The notes below the pieces were generated by a model. The model did no database searches and was not told the origin of the DNA. It saw nothing but the letters and a program-made list of their open reading frames with translations. The position numbers were made by a program, and so were the translations under genes. Shown here piece after piece: positions 36,702 to 45,008 of a DNA stretch of 54,627 nt. Every line of letters starts with the position of its first letter. Position 1 is the first letter of the stretch. Where the stretch lies: positions 1 to 54,627 of the forward strand of contig NZ_QLMH01000003.1 of the NCBI RefSeq assembly GCF_003259935.1. The letters run 5' to 3'. The DNA is from Paranoxybacillus vitaminiphilus (GTDB taxonomy: Bacteria; Bacillota; Bacilli; Bacillales; Anoxybacillaceae).

Positions 36702-37550
36702 ATGAGCGGTAATCTCTTTTTACGCGGCGTTATTTTACTAGGATTTGCATTATTGATGTTTAAATTCATCGTTACGGGGCAAATTCAGCAGCTGATTGCA
36801 CCAAAGATGCTGCCATTTCTTTATTTTGCTATGATTACGTTGTTTATGCTAAGCATTATACAAATTTGGCGAAGCGACAACAAACATATGGTTTGCTGCG
36901 GCTGTGGACATCATAAAAGTAATGCCCGATTTCAATCGTTTGTTGTTTATGTGATCTTTGTGTTTCCAGTTCTCGCAGGGTTCACTTTTTCTAATCACGT
37001 ATTGGATAGCTCTGTTGCTGCCAAGCGCGGTATACAGCTCGGGGGAATGGCGGGCTCAGGAACAGCATCTGATAATGAAGAGGAGTTTTTTTCTCAGCTG
37101 TTTGGTAATCAAATAGAAGAAGTTCCGATGGAAAAAGGAGAAAAAGTAGATAAAAACCAGCTCGGAAAAGCGCTGTTAGCAGCGGATAAAGTAGTTTTTA
37201 CACGGGAAAACTATTTAGCAGCTTTAGAAATTGTTCATAACAATGCGGAGAATTTTATTGGAAAAGAAGTGGAACTTACAGGATTTGTATACCGTGAGCC
37301 TGACTTTGCAAAAGAAAAAGCTGTCATTGCCAGATTTGGAATTTCCTGCTGTGTCGCTGATGCCTCCGTCTATGGGATGCTTGTTAGTGGGAAGCACTTG
37401 AAATCGATTGTCAACGATGAATGGGTGAAGGTAATAGGCGTAATCAAGCAAACAAATTATAAAGGAAATGTGTTTCCATGTATCGAAATTAAGGAAATAA
37501 ACAAAATACAGCAGCCGAACGAACCGTACATTTATGAAGATTTATTGTAG
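36702..37550 (+). CDS. ycgQ: TIGR03943 family protein, partner of UPF0718 permease
   Basis: A 282-aa protein with an N-terminal membrane part (three or four segments in residues 1-110) and a soluble C-terminal domain (about 165-275) of OB-like beta pattern: VELTGFVYREPDF, ARFGISCCVADASVYGMLV, WVKVIGVIKQTNYKGNVFPCIEI. A cytoplasmic-side CCGCGHH motif (about 68-74) and the SCC pair look like metal ligands. ATG 36702 follows gaggaagga. Always found beside UPF0718 permeases as far as I recall; the pair probably forms one transport unit. Function unproven. Confidence 0.85.
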   Translation: MSGNLFLRGVILLGFALLMFKFIVTGQIQQLIAPKMLPFLYFAMITLFMLSIIQIWRSDNKHMVCCGCGHHKSNARFQSFVVYVIFVFPVLAGFTFSNHVLDSSVAAKRGIQLGGMAGSGTASDNEEEFFSQLFGNQIEEVPMEKGEKVDKNQLGKALLAADKVVFTRENYLAALEIVHNNAENFIGKEVELTGFVYREPDFAKEKAVIARFGISCCVADASVYGMLVSGKHLKSIVNDEWVKVIGVIKQTNYKGNVFPCIEIKEINKIQQPNEPYIYEDLL

Positions 37551-37557
37551 AAAGATG

Positions 37558-37592
37558 AAAAAGGATGGCTTTCGTGAAGAGAGACATCCTTT
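37558..37592 (+). terminator. Terminator of the permease operon
   Basis: Stem aaaggatg/catccttt then T-rich sequence, abutting the convergent ytzI stop. Confidence 0.6.
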
Positions 37593-37770
37593 ATTTATTG
37601 TGTGATTTGTCGTTATTTTCTTGAGTATTATCGTTTTTGTTTTGCAAATGAGGGTTGTTGTCGAGCGAATCAATCGTATGTTTGTATTTGTAAGCTTTTG
37701 ATGTTGTTGCTACACTTAAAACGAGAACAATAAGGACAATAATAATGGATATGATTAAAATAGTGAACAT
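37591..37770 (-). CDS. ytzI: Small single-pass membrane protein YtzI-like
   Basis: A 59-aa protein: one N-terminal hydrophobic helix (FTILIISIIIVLIVLVLSVA), then a polar tail rich in Asn, Lys and Asp (SKAYKYKHTIDSLDNNPHL...). ATG 37770 has aaaggag on the minus strand, 11 nt upstream. Resembles the Bacillus YtzI family by size, sequence and position; no function is known. Confidence 0.75.
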   Translation of the reverse strand: MFTILIISIIIVLIVLVLSVATTSKAYKYKHTIDSLDNNPHLQNKNDNTQENNDKSHNK

Positions 37771-37924
37771 TGTTCAGCGTGTCTCCTTTTCGCTAGTAAT
37801 AATAGTTTATTTTAACATTTTCCACGAAAAAGTTGTCCCATAATTTATAAAACATATAAATTGAGCTTATGATCATTTTTTTGTAGAATATAAGAGTAAT
37901 GGTAATTATAGGTTTTTAATGGTG

Positions 37925-37939
37925 TTATAATAATGGATA
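37925..37939. promoter_or_regulatory. Possible PerR-like half site before dps
   Basis: TTATAATAATGGATA matches the left ten positions of the PerR consensus TTATAATnATTATAA, but the right half is poor. Located about 90 nt before dps in a 255-bp AT-rich intergenic region. Confidence 0.3.
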
Positions 37940-38025
37940 GTAGTAAAAGCATGTTTTTCATGAGATTGGGGAATATAATTTTATCCATATTTATTTTGTG
38001 AAAAAACTAGCAGGAGGAGATGGCT

Positions 38026-38466
38026 ATGGTAAAACAATTAACGGAAATCGTGAATAAGCAAATTGCAAACTGGAGTGTTTTGTACATTAAGCTTCATAAT
38101 TATCATTGGTTTGTTAAAGGTCCGCAGTTTTTTACATTGCATACGAAATTTGAAGAGTTGTACAATGAGGCTTCCTTACATATTGATGAGTTAGCGGAAC
38201 GCCTTCTTGCCCTTGGCGGTGCTCCAGTGGCGACAATGAAGGAATGTTTGGAAGTAGCTTCGGTGAAAGAGGCGACAGGTCAGGAAACAGCCGAGGAAAT
38301 GGTCGGTGCGATCGTGACCGATTTTGAAACAATGATTAGCGAACTTAAAGAAGGCATGAAAATTGCCGAAGAAGTCGGCGATGAAACAACAGGAGACATG
38401 CTTTTAGGCATCCATCAAAGCTTAGAAAAGCATGTTTGGATGTTAAAGTCATTTCTTGGAAAATAA
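38026..38466 (+). CDS. dps: DNA-protecting ferritin-like protein Dps
   Basis: Dodecameric mini-ferritin that oxidises and stores iron with peroxide and shields DNA. The 146-aa four-helix protein has the ferroxidase ligands in [20 protein letters not shown] and [17 protein letters not shown] chose ATG 38026 because aggagga (38012-38018) is 7 nt upstream; an ATG at 38020 touches it. Corresponds by position to B. subtilis ytkB/dps. Monocistronic. Confidence 0.93.
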   Translation: MVKQLTEIVNKQIANWSVLYIKLHNYHWFVKGPQFFTLHTKFEELYNEASLHIDELAERLLALGGAPVATMKECLEVASVKEATGQETAEEMVGAIVTDFETMISELKEGMKIAEEVGDETTGDMLLGIHQSLEKHVWMLKSFLGK

Positions 38467-38472
38467 TTGAGC

Positions 38473-38514
38473 GAAAAACCACTTTCGTAACATTCGTTGC
38501 GGGGTGGTTTTTTG
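38473..38514 (+). terminator. Terminator of dps
   Basis: Stem aaaaaccac/gtggtttttt with a loop of about 21 nt and T-run. Confidence 0.7.
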
Positions 38515-38565
38515 CTCTTCTCGGCAGAAATAAATGGTAAAATGAAAGTGGAAGGAGGGGAAACG

Positions 38566-38757
38566 ATGAATATTAGTTCGATGATGGCAAAACAAGTTTC
38601 CGAGTTGCAACATACGTTAAATTTAAGTTTGCTTAAAAATCAAATGGCGACTCAGGCTGCACAAGCAACAGTGATGCTTGAGGATTTTGCGAAAGCACAG
38701 CATACCGCACAGGCACCGCATCCAACGTTGGGAAAACAACTTGATATTCGGGTATAA
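38566..38757 (+). CDS. YjfB-family small protein (putative motility-associated)
   Basis: A 63-aa protein (MNISSMMAKQVSELQHTLNL...LGKQLDIRV) matching the YjfB/PF14070 pattern: helical, with SLLKNQMATQAAQATVMLEDF. In Bacillus this family is called a putative motility protein on weak evidence. ATG 38566 has a strong gaaggagggg. Followed directly by palindromic element C. Confidence 0.7.
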   Translation: MNISSMMAKQVSELQHTLNLSLLKNQMATQAAQATVMLEDFAKAQHTAQAPHPTLGKQLDIRV

Positions 38758-38760
38758 ATA

Positions 38761-38880
38761 AAAAAAGCTGTCTCATAATCGGCTGGCCTCACGCACCATT
38801 CATAATAGCTGTACTGATTAGCGTAACGTACGATATATGATGGGTGTGGGGGCTGACACTTTGCTTGAGACAGCCTTTTT
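38761..38880. repeat. Palindromic element C (terminator-like repeat)
   Basis: Outer stem aaaaaagctgtctca / tgagacagcctttttt; the right arm carries the family box aagtgtcagcccccaca on the minus strand (38845-38861), followed by an inner stem (cattcata/tatgatgg). Right after the YjfB-like gene, with T-run, so a likely terminator. Confidence 0.75.
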
Positions 38881-39123
38881 ATTAATTATTATTGTTGATT
38901 TACCTTTAAACTGAAAGACATTCACAAATTACCTTTCCTATTCATTGTTTAAATGAACCTCTCCCACCTACACTTCGCTTAGTGGTGGAAGACTTCTCGG
39001 TGAACATGTTAAATATCAACACGGGTATTTAACATAACCTCTATTTTTTTATAAACATAATCAATGTTAAAATAAAAAAATATGGAATTTTAAAAAATAA
39101 CCAAAGAGAATAGGGGAATTGCA
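38881..39123. other. Intergenic region with IS200/IS605-like end
   Basis: 243 bp with no ORF. It contains a hairpin in cccacctacacttcgctt...gtggtgg (38967-38993) and, after cttctcggtgaacatg, a perfect 8-bp stem tgttaaat/atttaaca (39007-39034). Such paired subterminal hairpins are typical of IS200/IS605 element ends. No tnpA or tnpB is present, so this would be a relic; assignment is tentative. Confidence 0.35.
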
Positions 39124-39591
39124 GTGGATGTCGTGTTTCGAGTAAATCAGTCTGTTTTCAATTATCGCGTTGCAGGAGTTTGGATTGAAAATGGTCACGT
39201 TCTTTTACATAAAATGGTTGGAGATGAACATTGGTCTCTTCCTGGTGGCAGGGTGAGAATGATGGAAGATTCAAAAACAAGTCTTAAACGTGAAATCTCT
39301 GAGGAGCTAGGCATTCAAGTCAACGTAAATCAATTACTTTGGATCGTTGAAAACTTTTTTGAATATAATAGAGAGAACTATCATGAACTAGGGTTGTACT
39401 ACAAGGTGACTGCGGAAAATGGCGCCTCGTATTTTCAAGAAGGTGATTTCAACGGAACAGAGGGGAAGCAGCTCATTTTTAGATGGGTTCCTCTAAATCA
39501 GTTTGAGAAAATTACATTATATCCGTTGTTTCTAAGAAAAAAATTAAAAAATTTACCTCGCTCTACGCAATATATCATCGCTAAGCAGTAA
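39124..39591 (+). CDS. NUDIX hydrolase
   Basis: A 155-aa NUDIX pyrophosphohydrolase with a complete box: G-x5-E-x7-REISEELGI beginning GGRVRMMEDSKTSLK (about 40-63). Substrate cannot be predicted. Start GTG 39124 follows ataggggaa. Codon use is more AT-rich than neighbours and it lies after a possible IS end, so it may be an acquired gene; the surrounding ytk genes are otherwise syntenic with B. subtilis. Confidence 0.85.
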   Translation: MDVVFRVNQSVFNYRVAGVWIENGHVLLHKMVGDEHWSLPGGRVRMMEDSKTSLKREISEELGIQVNVNQLLWIVENFFEYNRENYHELGLYYKVTAENGASYFQEGDFNGTEGKQLIFRWVPLNQFEKITLYPLFLRKKLKNLPRSTQYIIAKQ

Positions 39592-39682
39592 AGATAAAAT
39601 TTTTTCAAAATGTCCATAACTCCTTATCCCTGTTCTTCATACAATAAATAACGCACGTAATTAAAAGAAATGAGGAGTTGTT

Positions 39683-40078
39683 ATGGACAAACAGCCAATC
39701 GTTTTAGCCCTTTCCATTATTGGCTCATTCACTTCATTTTTGCTCGGTGGTTGGGATTCATTAATCATTATTTTAGTTTGTTTAGTCATCATTGATTATA
39801 TGACCGGAGTGATCGCAAGTGCTTTAGAAGGAAAGTTATCAAGTCAAGTTGGTTTTCGTGGCATCGCCAAGAAAGTGCTCATTTTTATCATGGTTGCCGT
39901 TTCGTATTTGCTCGATGTAGTGATTGGTTGGGACAACCATCTTCTTCGCGATATGACGATTTTTTTCTACTTAGTGAATGAGTTCATTTCCATAGTAGAA
40001 AATGCCTCGCGCACTGGAATACCGATTCCGGAATTTCTCATTAAAGCAATTGAAATGTTGAAAGACCGTTCTAAATAA
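39683..40078 (+). CDS. ytkC: Phage-holin-family membrane protein YtkC
   Basis: A 131-aa protein of the toxin-secretion/phage-lysis holin family (TIGR01593): hydrophobic segments LALSIIGSFTSFLLGGWDSLIIILVCLV..., the signature DYMTGVIAS and GFRGIAKKV. In phages such proteins permeabilise the membrane; the chromosomal YtkC role is not established. ATG 39683 with gaggag. Position matches B. subtilis ytkC. Confidence 0.85.
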   Translation: MDKQPIVLALSIIGSFTSFLLGGWDSLIIILVCLVIIDYMTGVIASALEGKLSSQVGFRGIAKKVLIFIMVAVSYLLDVVIGWDNHLLRDMTIFFYLVNEFISIVENASRTGIPIPEFLIKAIEMLKDRSK

Positions 40079-40149
40079 CTTCGGGAGCATAATTTTACTC
40101 TGTTCACCCACACTAATTATAAGCGCTATGAATAAAGGAGATGAAACGA

Positions 40150-40482
40150 GTGGCTGAACAGAAAAAAACGTATTACGTATCGATGGCACATGGTGAAATT
40201 TCTCAAGTAAAAACGGCTTCGCCATGGGATTTTAAAATTGAAGCAACCGATGAAGAAATTATTCGATTAAGGGAATACTTTGACCAAAATTATGCAACCG
40301 ATATCCAAAACTTTTTTCGCGCTCATGTCCCATATATTCAATATCATTACGATCGCGAAAATGATGCGTATGATGAAACGTTGAAAAAAATTTATCAACT
40401 TATTTACCGGCTCGGCGATGAAGAAGCAAAGGCGCATATTCGTTCAATTGGATTTGTAAATGAGGAAAATGAACAGCAATAG
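40150..40482 (+). CDS. Conserved hypothetical protein
   Basis: A 110-aa soluble, acidic protein (MAEQKKTYYVSMAHGEISQV...). It contains DFKIEATDEEIIRLREYFDQ and IQYHYDRENDAYDE. I recall homologues in Bacillus labelled hydrolase/acyltransferase without evidence. I chose GTG 40150 since aaaggag ends at 40140; an ATG at 40141 directly abuts it. A hairpin (ggtcacc/ggtggc, 40486-40502) follows the stop. Confidence 0.7.
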   Translation: MAEQKKTYYVSMAHGEISQVKTASPWDFKIEATDEEIIRLREYFDQNYATDIQNFFRAHVPYIQYHYDRENDAYDETLKKIYQLIYRLGDEEAKAHIRSIGFVNEENEQQ

Positions 40483-40522
40483 GTCACCTTATTAGGTGGC
40501 TTGTTTTATTTATCATAAGACG

Positions 40523-40599
40523 GAGGTTGACTCAAAAGTAAAGTGTCAGTTCCCACAAATGAACTTATATTGTGGAATGCGCGTGAGATGGTCAGCCTC
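40523..40599. repeat. Palindromic element D
   Basis: Outer stem gaggttgact/ggtcagcctc; the left arm has the family box aagtgtcagttcccaca (40541-40557), and the right arm has ttccaca on the other strand. Inner stem tgaactta/.. is partial. Shortest member (77 bp), without a T-run, lying 75 bp upstream of ytkD, so it may be transcribed in a 5' leader. Confidence 0.65.
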
Positions 40600-40673
40600 A
40601 GTAGTTCAATTATGTTGCAAATATGTTAAGATGTTATTAATAGAAGACCAAAATAGATGGGGTTTGATTATAC

Positions 40674-41156
40674 ATGCTTGTTTTTCAAGATTATTATCAA
40701 AACCAGGTTTACTTATCATTTGCGGACCATCCGTTTTCGAAAGAACCAAAACACGTATGGACTATTTGCCGCTATCATCATCAATGGCTTTTAACGAACC
40801 ATTGCCGCCGCGGGCTTGAATTTCCCGGTGGTAAAGTGGAAGAGGGAGAAACGCCGGAACAAGCCGCCATCCGCGAAATTCGTGAAGAAACAGGCGGTGT
40901 TGTCGATCAGCTCATTTATCTTGGTCAATATAAAGTAGAAGGTAAAGGGCAGACGATTATCAAAAATATTTACTATGCCAATGTAAAAGAATTGATCAAA
41001 CAGCATAGTTATCTTGAAACGAACGGACCTGTGTTATTGGAGCAATTGCCGGCTCATATCGCTGCTGACCGCCGCTTTAGTTTTATTATGAAAGATGGGG
41101 TTTTAGAACATAGTCTTCAAGAAATAAAAAAGAAGAGGCTGATCGAAAGGGTTTGA
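40674..41156 (+). CDS. ytkD: NUDIX nucleoside triphosphatase YtkD
   Basis: A 160-aa NUDIX enzyme; B. subtilis YtkD hydrolyses nucleoside triphosphates including oxidised guanine nucleotides and can decap RNA 5' ends. Complete box GGKVEEGETPEQAAIREIREETGG (about 52-75; 23-residue motif with REIREE core). ATG 40674. The last codons (KKRLIERV) are encoded by the left arm of palindromic element E, so the repeat overlaps the gene end. Position matches B. subtilis. Confidence 0.9.
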   Translation: MLVFQDYYQNQVYLSFADHPFSKEPKHVWTICRYHHQWLLTNHCRRGLEFPGGKVEEGETPEQAAIREIREETGGVVDQLIYLGQYKVEGKGQTIIKNIYYANVKELIKQHSYLETNGPVLLEQLPAHIAADRRFSFIMKDGVLEHSLQEIKKKRLIERV

Positions 41157-41237
41157 TTTCACGAACAATCTACCATATATCTGCAATTACCTGATATATG
41201 GTGATTGTGGAGTGACACTTGGCTTTAGATCAGCCTC
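41135..41237. repeat. Palindromic element E overlapping ytkD
   Basis: Outer 10-bp stem gaggctgatc/gatcagcctc is perfect; inner stem ccatatat/atatatgg also pairs. The right arm has the box aagtgtcactccaca on the minus strand (41206-41220). The left arm begins inside ytkD (stop at 41154-41156), and the right arm ends 3 bp before the convergent permease stop. Acts as a bidirectional terminator. Confidence 0.75.
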
Positions 41238-41240
41238 CTT

Positions 41241-42050
41241 TTATCGATTTTTGATTAATTTTTTTTCCATGTAGCTGACAACTTGATACATCACTGTTGC
41301 AAATGCGGCAATCAACAGCAAACTTAAAAGCACAAGTGTAAAGTTAAACACTTGAAATCCGTAAATAATCATATATCCTAACCCTTGTTTGGAAACAAGA
41401 AATTCACCGACAATCACTCCAACCCATGATAAGCCGACGTTAACTTTTAAAGTCGAAATAATGGTTGGAAACGAGGCGGGTAAAACGGCTTCAATAAAAC
41501 ATTGCCAACGGTTGGCACCAAATGTTTTTAACACTTTAATATAATTTGTATCCACTCCTTTAAACGTGGTGTAAACAACGATGGTTGTAATAATAATGGA
41601 AATGATCGCTCCCATAGCGATGATGGAAGTAAATCCCGGACCGAGAGCGACAATTAAAATCGGGCCAAGCGCCACTTTTGGCATCGCATTTAACACGACT
41701 AAGTAGGGATCAGCCACTTTTGACAATCGCGGAAACCACCAAAGAGCGGCTGCTAGCATAGTACCTAACAATGTACCAAGAAAAAAACCGAGCAATGTTT
41801 CAAACAAGGTCACACCGATATGAGAGAGAAGTGAACCGTCTGCAAGTTTCGCGATAAATAGCTCCCATATGTTTGAAGGAGAGCTGAATAGTAGCGGGTC
41901 AATCCATTGTTGTTTACTTGCGATTTCCCATAGAAGGAAAAAAATAAAGAAAATAAGCAATTGGATAAAGCGGACAAAACGCTTTTCTTTTTGTAATGAA
42001 ACTAAATATTGTTCATGAAGGAGTTGAATGTGATGGTCAATCCGTTTCAA
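41241..42050 (-). CDS. ytlD: ABC transporter permease YtlD-like
   Basis: A 269-aa membrane permease of the SsuC/TauC/nitrate family with about six segments and the EAA loop ([28 protein letters not shown]). Start TTG 42050 has ggaaggag 10 nt upstream; the frame is open further but lies within the ATPase gene. Overlaps the ATPase gene by 14 bp. Substrate of the ytl system is not established; family members import sulfonates or pyrimidine precursors. Confidence 0.87.
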   Translation of the reverse strand: MKRIDHHIQLLHEQYLVSLQKEKRFVRFIQLLIFFIFFLLWEIASKQQWIDPLLFSSPSNIWELFIAKLADGSLLSHIGVTLFETLLGFFLGTLLGTMLAAALWWFPRLSKVADPYLVVLNAMPKVALGPILIVALGPGFTSIIAMGAIISIIITTIVVYTTFKGVDTNYIKVLKTFGANRWQCFIEAVLPASFPTIISTLKVNVGLSWVGVIVGEFLVSKQGLGYMIIYGFQVFNFTLVLLSLLLIAAFATVMYQVVSYMEKKLIKNR

Positions 42051-42807
42051 GTTGATCAAGCTCCTTCCAGATAGATTGAAACAACTCAGAAAATCTAGGG
42101 TGTTGTCGTGCGGCAAGTGGTGAAAGTGAGCGAAGTTCTTCAGGGATGATAAATGTGTGCACAAGTTTTCCTGGTCTAGCAGCGAATAAAAAAATTCGAT
42201 CGCTCATTGCAATCGCTTCGCCGATATCATGTGTCACAAGCAGCGCGGTTTTATGGTAGTCTTTTAAAGTTTTCCAAACTAGTTCTTCCAGTTTTAATTT
42301 TGTTTGATAATCAAGGGCGGAAAATGGTTCGTCAAGCAAGAGAATTTTCGGATTTGTTGCCAGTGTTCGGACTAAAGCAGCCCGTTGCCGCATTCCGCCT
42401 GACAATTGGTGAGGGTAATATTTTTCCACCCCTTTTAATCCAATCTCAGAAAGCAAGTTCAGCGCTTTTTGTTTTGCTTCATTTGTATCGATTCCCATAA
42501 TTTTTAGCCCGAGGGAAATGTTTTCTTCAATCGTTTTCCAAGGAAAGAGATAATCTTGCTGAAGCATATAACCGACAGATGGGTTCATTGAATCAATTTT
42601 GCTTCCTTCTAAAAGAACCGTTCCCTCTGTTGGCTTAATTAAAGCAGCAATGATTGAAAGCAGCGTCGTTTTACCGCAGCCGCTCGGACCGAGGAAGGAA
42701 ACGAATTCTCCCTCCTGAATCATAAACGATATATTTTCTAGGGCGGTAACAGCTGATTGACGTGTAAAATAGGTGTGCGAAACGTGATCAATGACTAAGA
42801 AGTTCAT
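42037..42807 (-). CDS. ytlC: ABC transporter ATP-binding protein YtlC-like
   Basis: A 256-aa ATPase: Walker [10 protein letters not shown] (about 38-46), Q-loop LQQDYLFPW, signature [15 protein letters not shown], Walker [13 protein letters not shown] and H-loop [13 protein letters not shown] chose ATG 42807 ([14 protein letters not shown]) with gtgggtg upstream; an ATG at 42831 would overlap the previous gene's stop and add eight residues. Middle gene of the truncated ytlA-ytlC-ytlD operon. Confidence 0.92.
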   Translation of the reverse strand: MNFLVIDHVSHTYFTRQSAVTALENISFMIQEGEFVSFLGPSGCGKTTLLSIIAALIKPTEGTVLLEGSKIDSMNPSVGYMLQQDYLFPWKTIEENISLGLKIMGIDTNEAKQKALNLLSEIGLKGVEKYYPHQLSGGMRQRAALVRTLATNPKILLLDEPFSALDYQTKLKLEELVWKTLKDYHKTALLVTHDIGEAIAMSDRIFLFAARPGKLVHTFIIPEELRSLSPLAARQHPRFSELFQSIWKELDQLETD

Positions 42808-42823
42808 TTGATTTTCACCCACA

Positions 42824-43500
42824 TTAATCATCGATTGCTTTTTTAGCGAACGATGTGTTTACAAGTGTTTTATGCTCGATGCGTTTTGGTAATTCTCCGG
42901 CTTCATCCATAATATCTTGCAAATGGTTCCATTCTTCTTCGTCAAGAATTGGTTCAGAGGCGTATGTGCCTTGATTTTTGTATCGTTCCGCGACTTTCTC
43001 GATCAATTGAAGATCTGTGTCTTCGAAATAAGGGTGAATCGACTTGGCGATTTCAGCGGCGCTGTGAGTTTCCACCCATTTTTGGGCTTTATAAAGGGCA
43101 CGTGTAAATTTTTCAATTTCTTCAGCGTTTTCCTTTATAAAGCTTTGTTTTGCCATAAACGTTGTATATGGAACATGCCCGGATTGTGTGCCGAAAGAAG
43201 CAACAATATAGCCTTTTCCTTCTTGTTCAAAAATGCTTGCCGTTGGTTCAAACAATTGCACGTAATCACCCGTTCCGCTCGCAAATGCATTAGCGATATT
43301 AGCAAAGTCAATATTTTGAATTAAATTTAAATCTTTATGCGGGTCGATTCCGTGCTTTTTCAAGACGAATTCGCCAACCATTTGTGGCATGCCGCCTTTT
43401 CGCTGGCCTAAAAAAGTGCTTCCTTTTAGCTGCTCCCAAGAAAAGTTATCGACTTTTTTCCGCGACACTAAAAAGGTGCCGTCTGTTTGTGTTAACTGCC
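42824..43500 (-). pseudogene. ytlA: ytlA substrate-binding protein, 5' end removed by prophage
   Basis: C-terminal part of an NMT1/TauA-type periplasmic-binding protein: QLTQTDGTFLVSRKKV...GQRKGGMPQMVGEFVLKKHG...SGTGDYVQLFEPTASIFE...GHVPYTTFMAKQSF. The signal peptide, lipobox and first lobe are missing. Similarity begins near 43499 (QLTQTDG), and the upstream codons are phage DNA beside the serine recombinase gene. The remainder of the gene should lie at the far end of the prophage, beyond this window. While lysogenic, the transporter has no receptor. Confidence 0.85.
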
Positions 43501-43527
43501 TAACATTAACTCTTATACAGGTTAAGG
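43490..43527. other. Probable prophage attachment-site junction
   Basis: The ytlA reading frame ends at about 43499 (reading 3' to 5') and the recombinase stop is at 43528. The junction sequence, tgttaactgcctaacattaa and following, should hold one attachment half site. The crossover dinucleotide cannot be fixed without the other end. Confidence 0.6.
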
Positions 43528-44919
43528 TCACTTTAGGGTGTAATCAAGAGTAATTTTCTTGAGTTTCCCTTTTTCCCTGTATATCACGATCTTTTCAAAA
43601 ATGCTAAAGAGCAGTTCTTTTTTAGTGAAATCGTTCGCTTGTTCAAATTGCTGTTTAAAATCTGACATTTGGCTTAATCGATTATATTTTTCGTCAACTG
43701 ATTCCTTATCTTCAATTTCAAATTCATTCAATACTTCATAGATCTCTTTTTCTTTGCTGTTTAGTTCATTAATTCTTGCAAACAAATCATCTTTAGGAAT
43801 AGGGTTATCTTCATCCATATACAAATCGTACCATTTTTCTTTTTGTCTTTTTATTTTCTCCAACTCTTTTGTTAAAGAAGAAATATCGATTGTTTCTGTT
43901 TCTTCAAATTGATGAGAAAACTTGGAAATGAAATAATCTTTGGATGTGATCAATTGCTGAACCTCAGTAATTAGCGCCTCTAAAATATTTTTCTCATGTG
44001 TAATCCTGTTGCATTTTAAACAACGATAGTACGTTTTTTGATCGCGTTTATCATAAAAACCTTGCATTTTATGTTCGTTACAATTACCACAATGTAAAAG
44101 ACCAGTTAAAATGAACTTGCCAACCCTTTTTCTATCTACAGCTCTTTTGTCTTTTGCTTTTTGAGCTTTTCTGAATAAAGTTTCACTGATAATAGGAGGA
44201 TGATTGTTTGGTATCACTTTATCTCCCCATCTATACGTGCCGATATAGATATCATTGGTTAAAATATCACGTATTGAAATATGATTCCATTCTTTTGCAA
44301 TTCGTGGTTTGATTCCTAAATTATTTAGTCGATCTGCAATACTTCTATATCCAAACCCATCACAGTATAATTGATAAATCATACGGACTGTATTTGCTTC
44401 ATCTTCAATAATTGTACAATTAAAATCTTTATCAAATTTATACCCATATGGAGAATGTCCACCAGGCTTCTTTCCTTCATCAATCATTTGCTCGATACCA
44501 AATTTCACGCGCTCGGCAAGATTTTCGCGTTCCCATTGAGCTAATGCAGCAACAAGAGTGATGAATAGTCTCCCCATTGCAGTGCTCGTGTCATATACCT
44601 CAGTTGCAGAACGGAATGCCACATTGTATTTTTCAAACGTCTGAAGTAATAGATACAAATCTAAAACTGATCTGGTTAATCGATCCAATCGATAAACCAG
44701 TATAATATCTATATTCCCTTTTTTTATGTCTTTCAGCAGTTGTTTCATTTGCGGTCTTTCTAAATCTTTCGCGGACCAGCCTTCTTCTATATATTCATGA
44801 ACAATTTCCCATCCCTGGCTTTCGCAAAACGCACGTAGTCGTTCTTTTTGAGCAGGGATGGAAAATCCTTCTTTCGCTTGTTCATCTGTACTGACCCTTA
44901 CGTAAATGGCTACTTTCAT
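43528..44919 (-). CDS. int: Large serine recombinase (prophage integrase)
   Basis: Integrates and, with a directionality factor, excises the prophage. The 463-aa protein has the resolvase catalytic domain (YVRVSTDEQ with nucleophile Ser10; VYRLDRLTRS; GRLFITLVAALAQWERE), a recombinase domain (about 165-270; KKPGGHSPYGYKFD), a zinc ribbon (CGNC ... CLKC, about 285-315) and a C-terminal coiled coil (about 350-410). ATG 44919 follows gaggg on the minus strand. Its 3' end lies at the junction with ytlA, as usual for this integrase class. Confidence 0.95.
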   Translation of the reverse strand: MKVAIYVRVSTDEQAKEGFSIPAQKERLRAFCESQGWEIVHEYIEEGWSAKDLERPQMKQLLKDIKKGNIDIILVYRLDRLTRSVLDLYLLLQTFEKYNVAFRSATEVYDTSTAMGRLFITLVAALAQWERENLAERVKFGIEQMIDEGKKPGGHSPYGYKFDKDFNCTIIEDEANTVRMIYQLYCDGFGYRSIADRLNNLGIKPRIAKEWNHISIRDILTNDIYIGTYRWGDKVIPNNHPPIISETLFRKAQKAKDKRAVDRKRVGKFILTGLLHCGNCNEHKMQGFYDKRDQKTYYRCLKCNRITHEKNILEALITEVQQLITSKDYFISKFSHQFEETETIDISSLTKELEKIKRQKEKWYDLYMDEDNPIPKDDLFARINELNSKEKEIYEVLNEFEIEDKESVDEKYNRLSQMSDFKQQFEQANDFTKKELLFSIFEKIVIYREKGKLKKITLDYTLK

Positions 44920-45008
44920 TTGTTGCCCTCCTATGAAAATGATAGAAAAATAGTTAATAAGCCCCTATAATAAAAGAGTAAAAGCTGCAAAACATAGGGG
45001 GATCTTGT

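Noticed and set aside
38020-38025. Upstream ATG for dps
   Set aside because: It directly abuts the Shine-Dalgarno; ATG 38026 has proper spacing.
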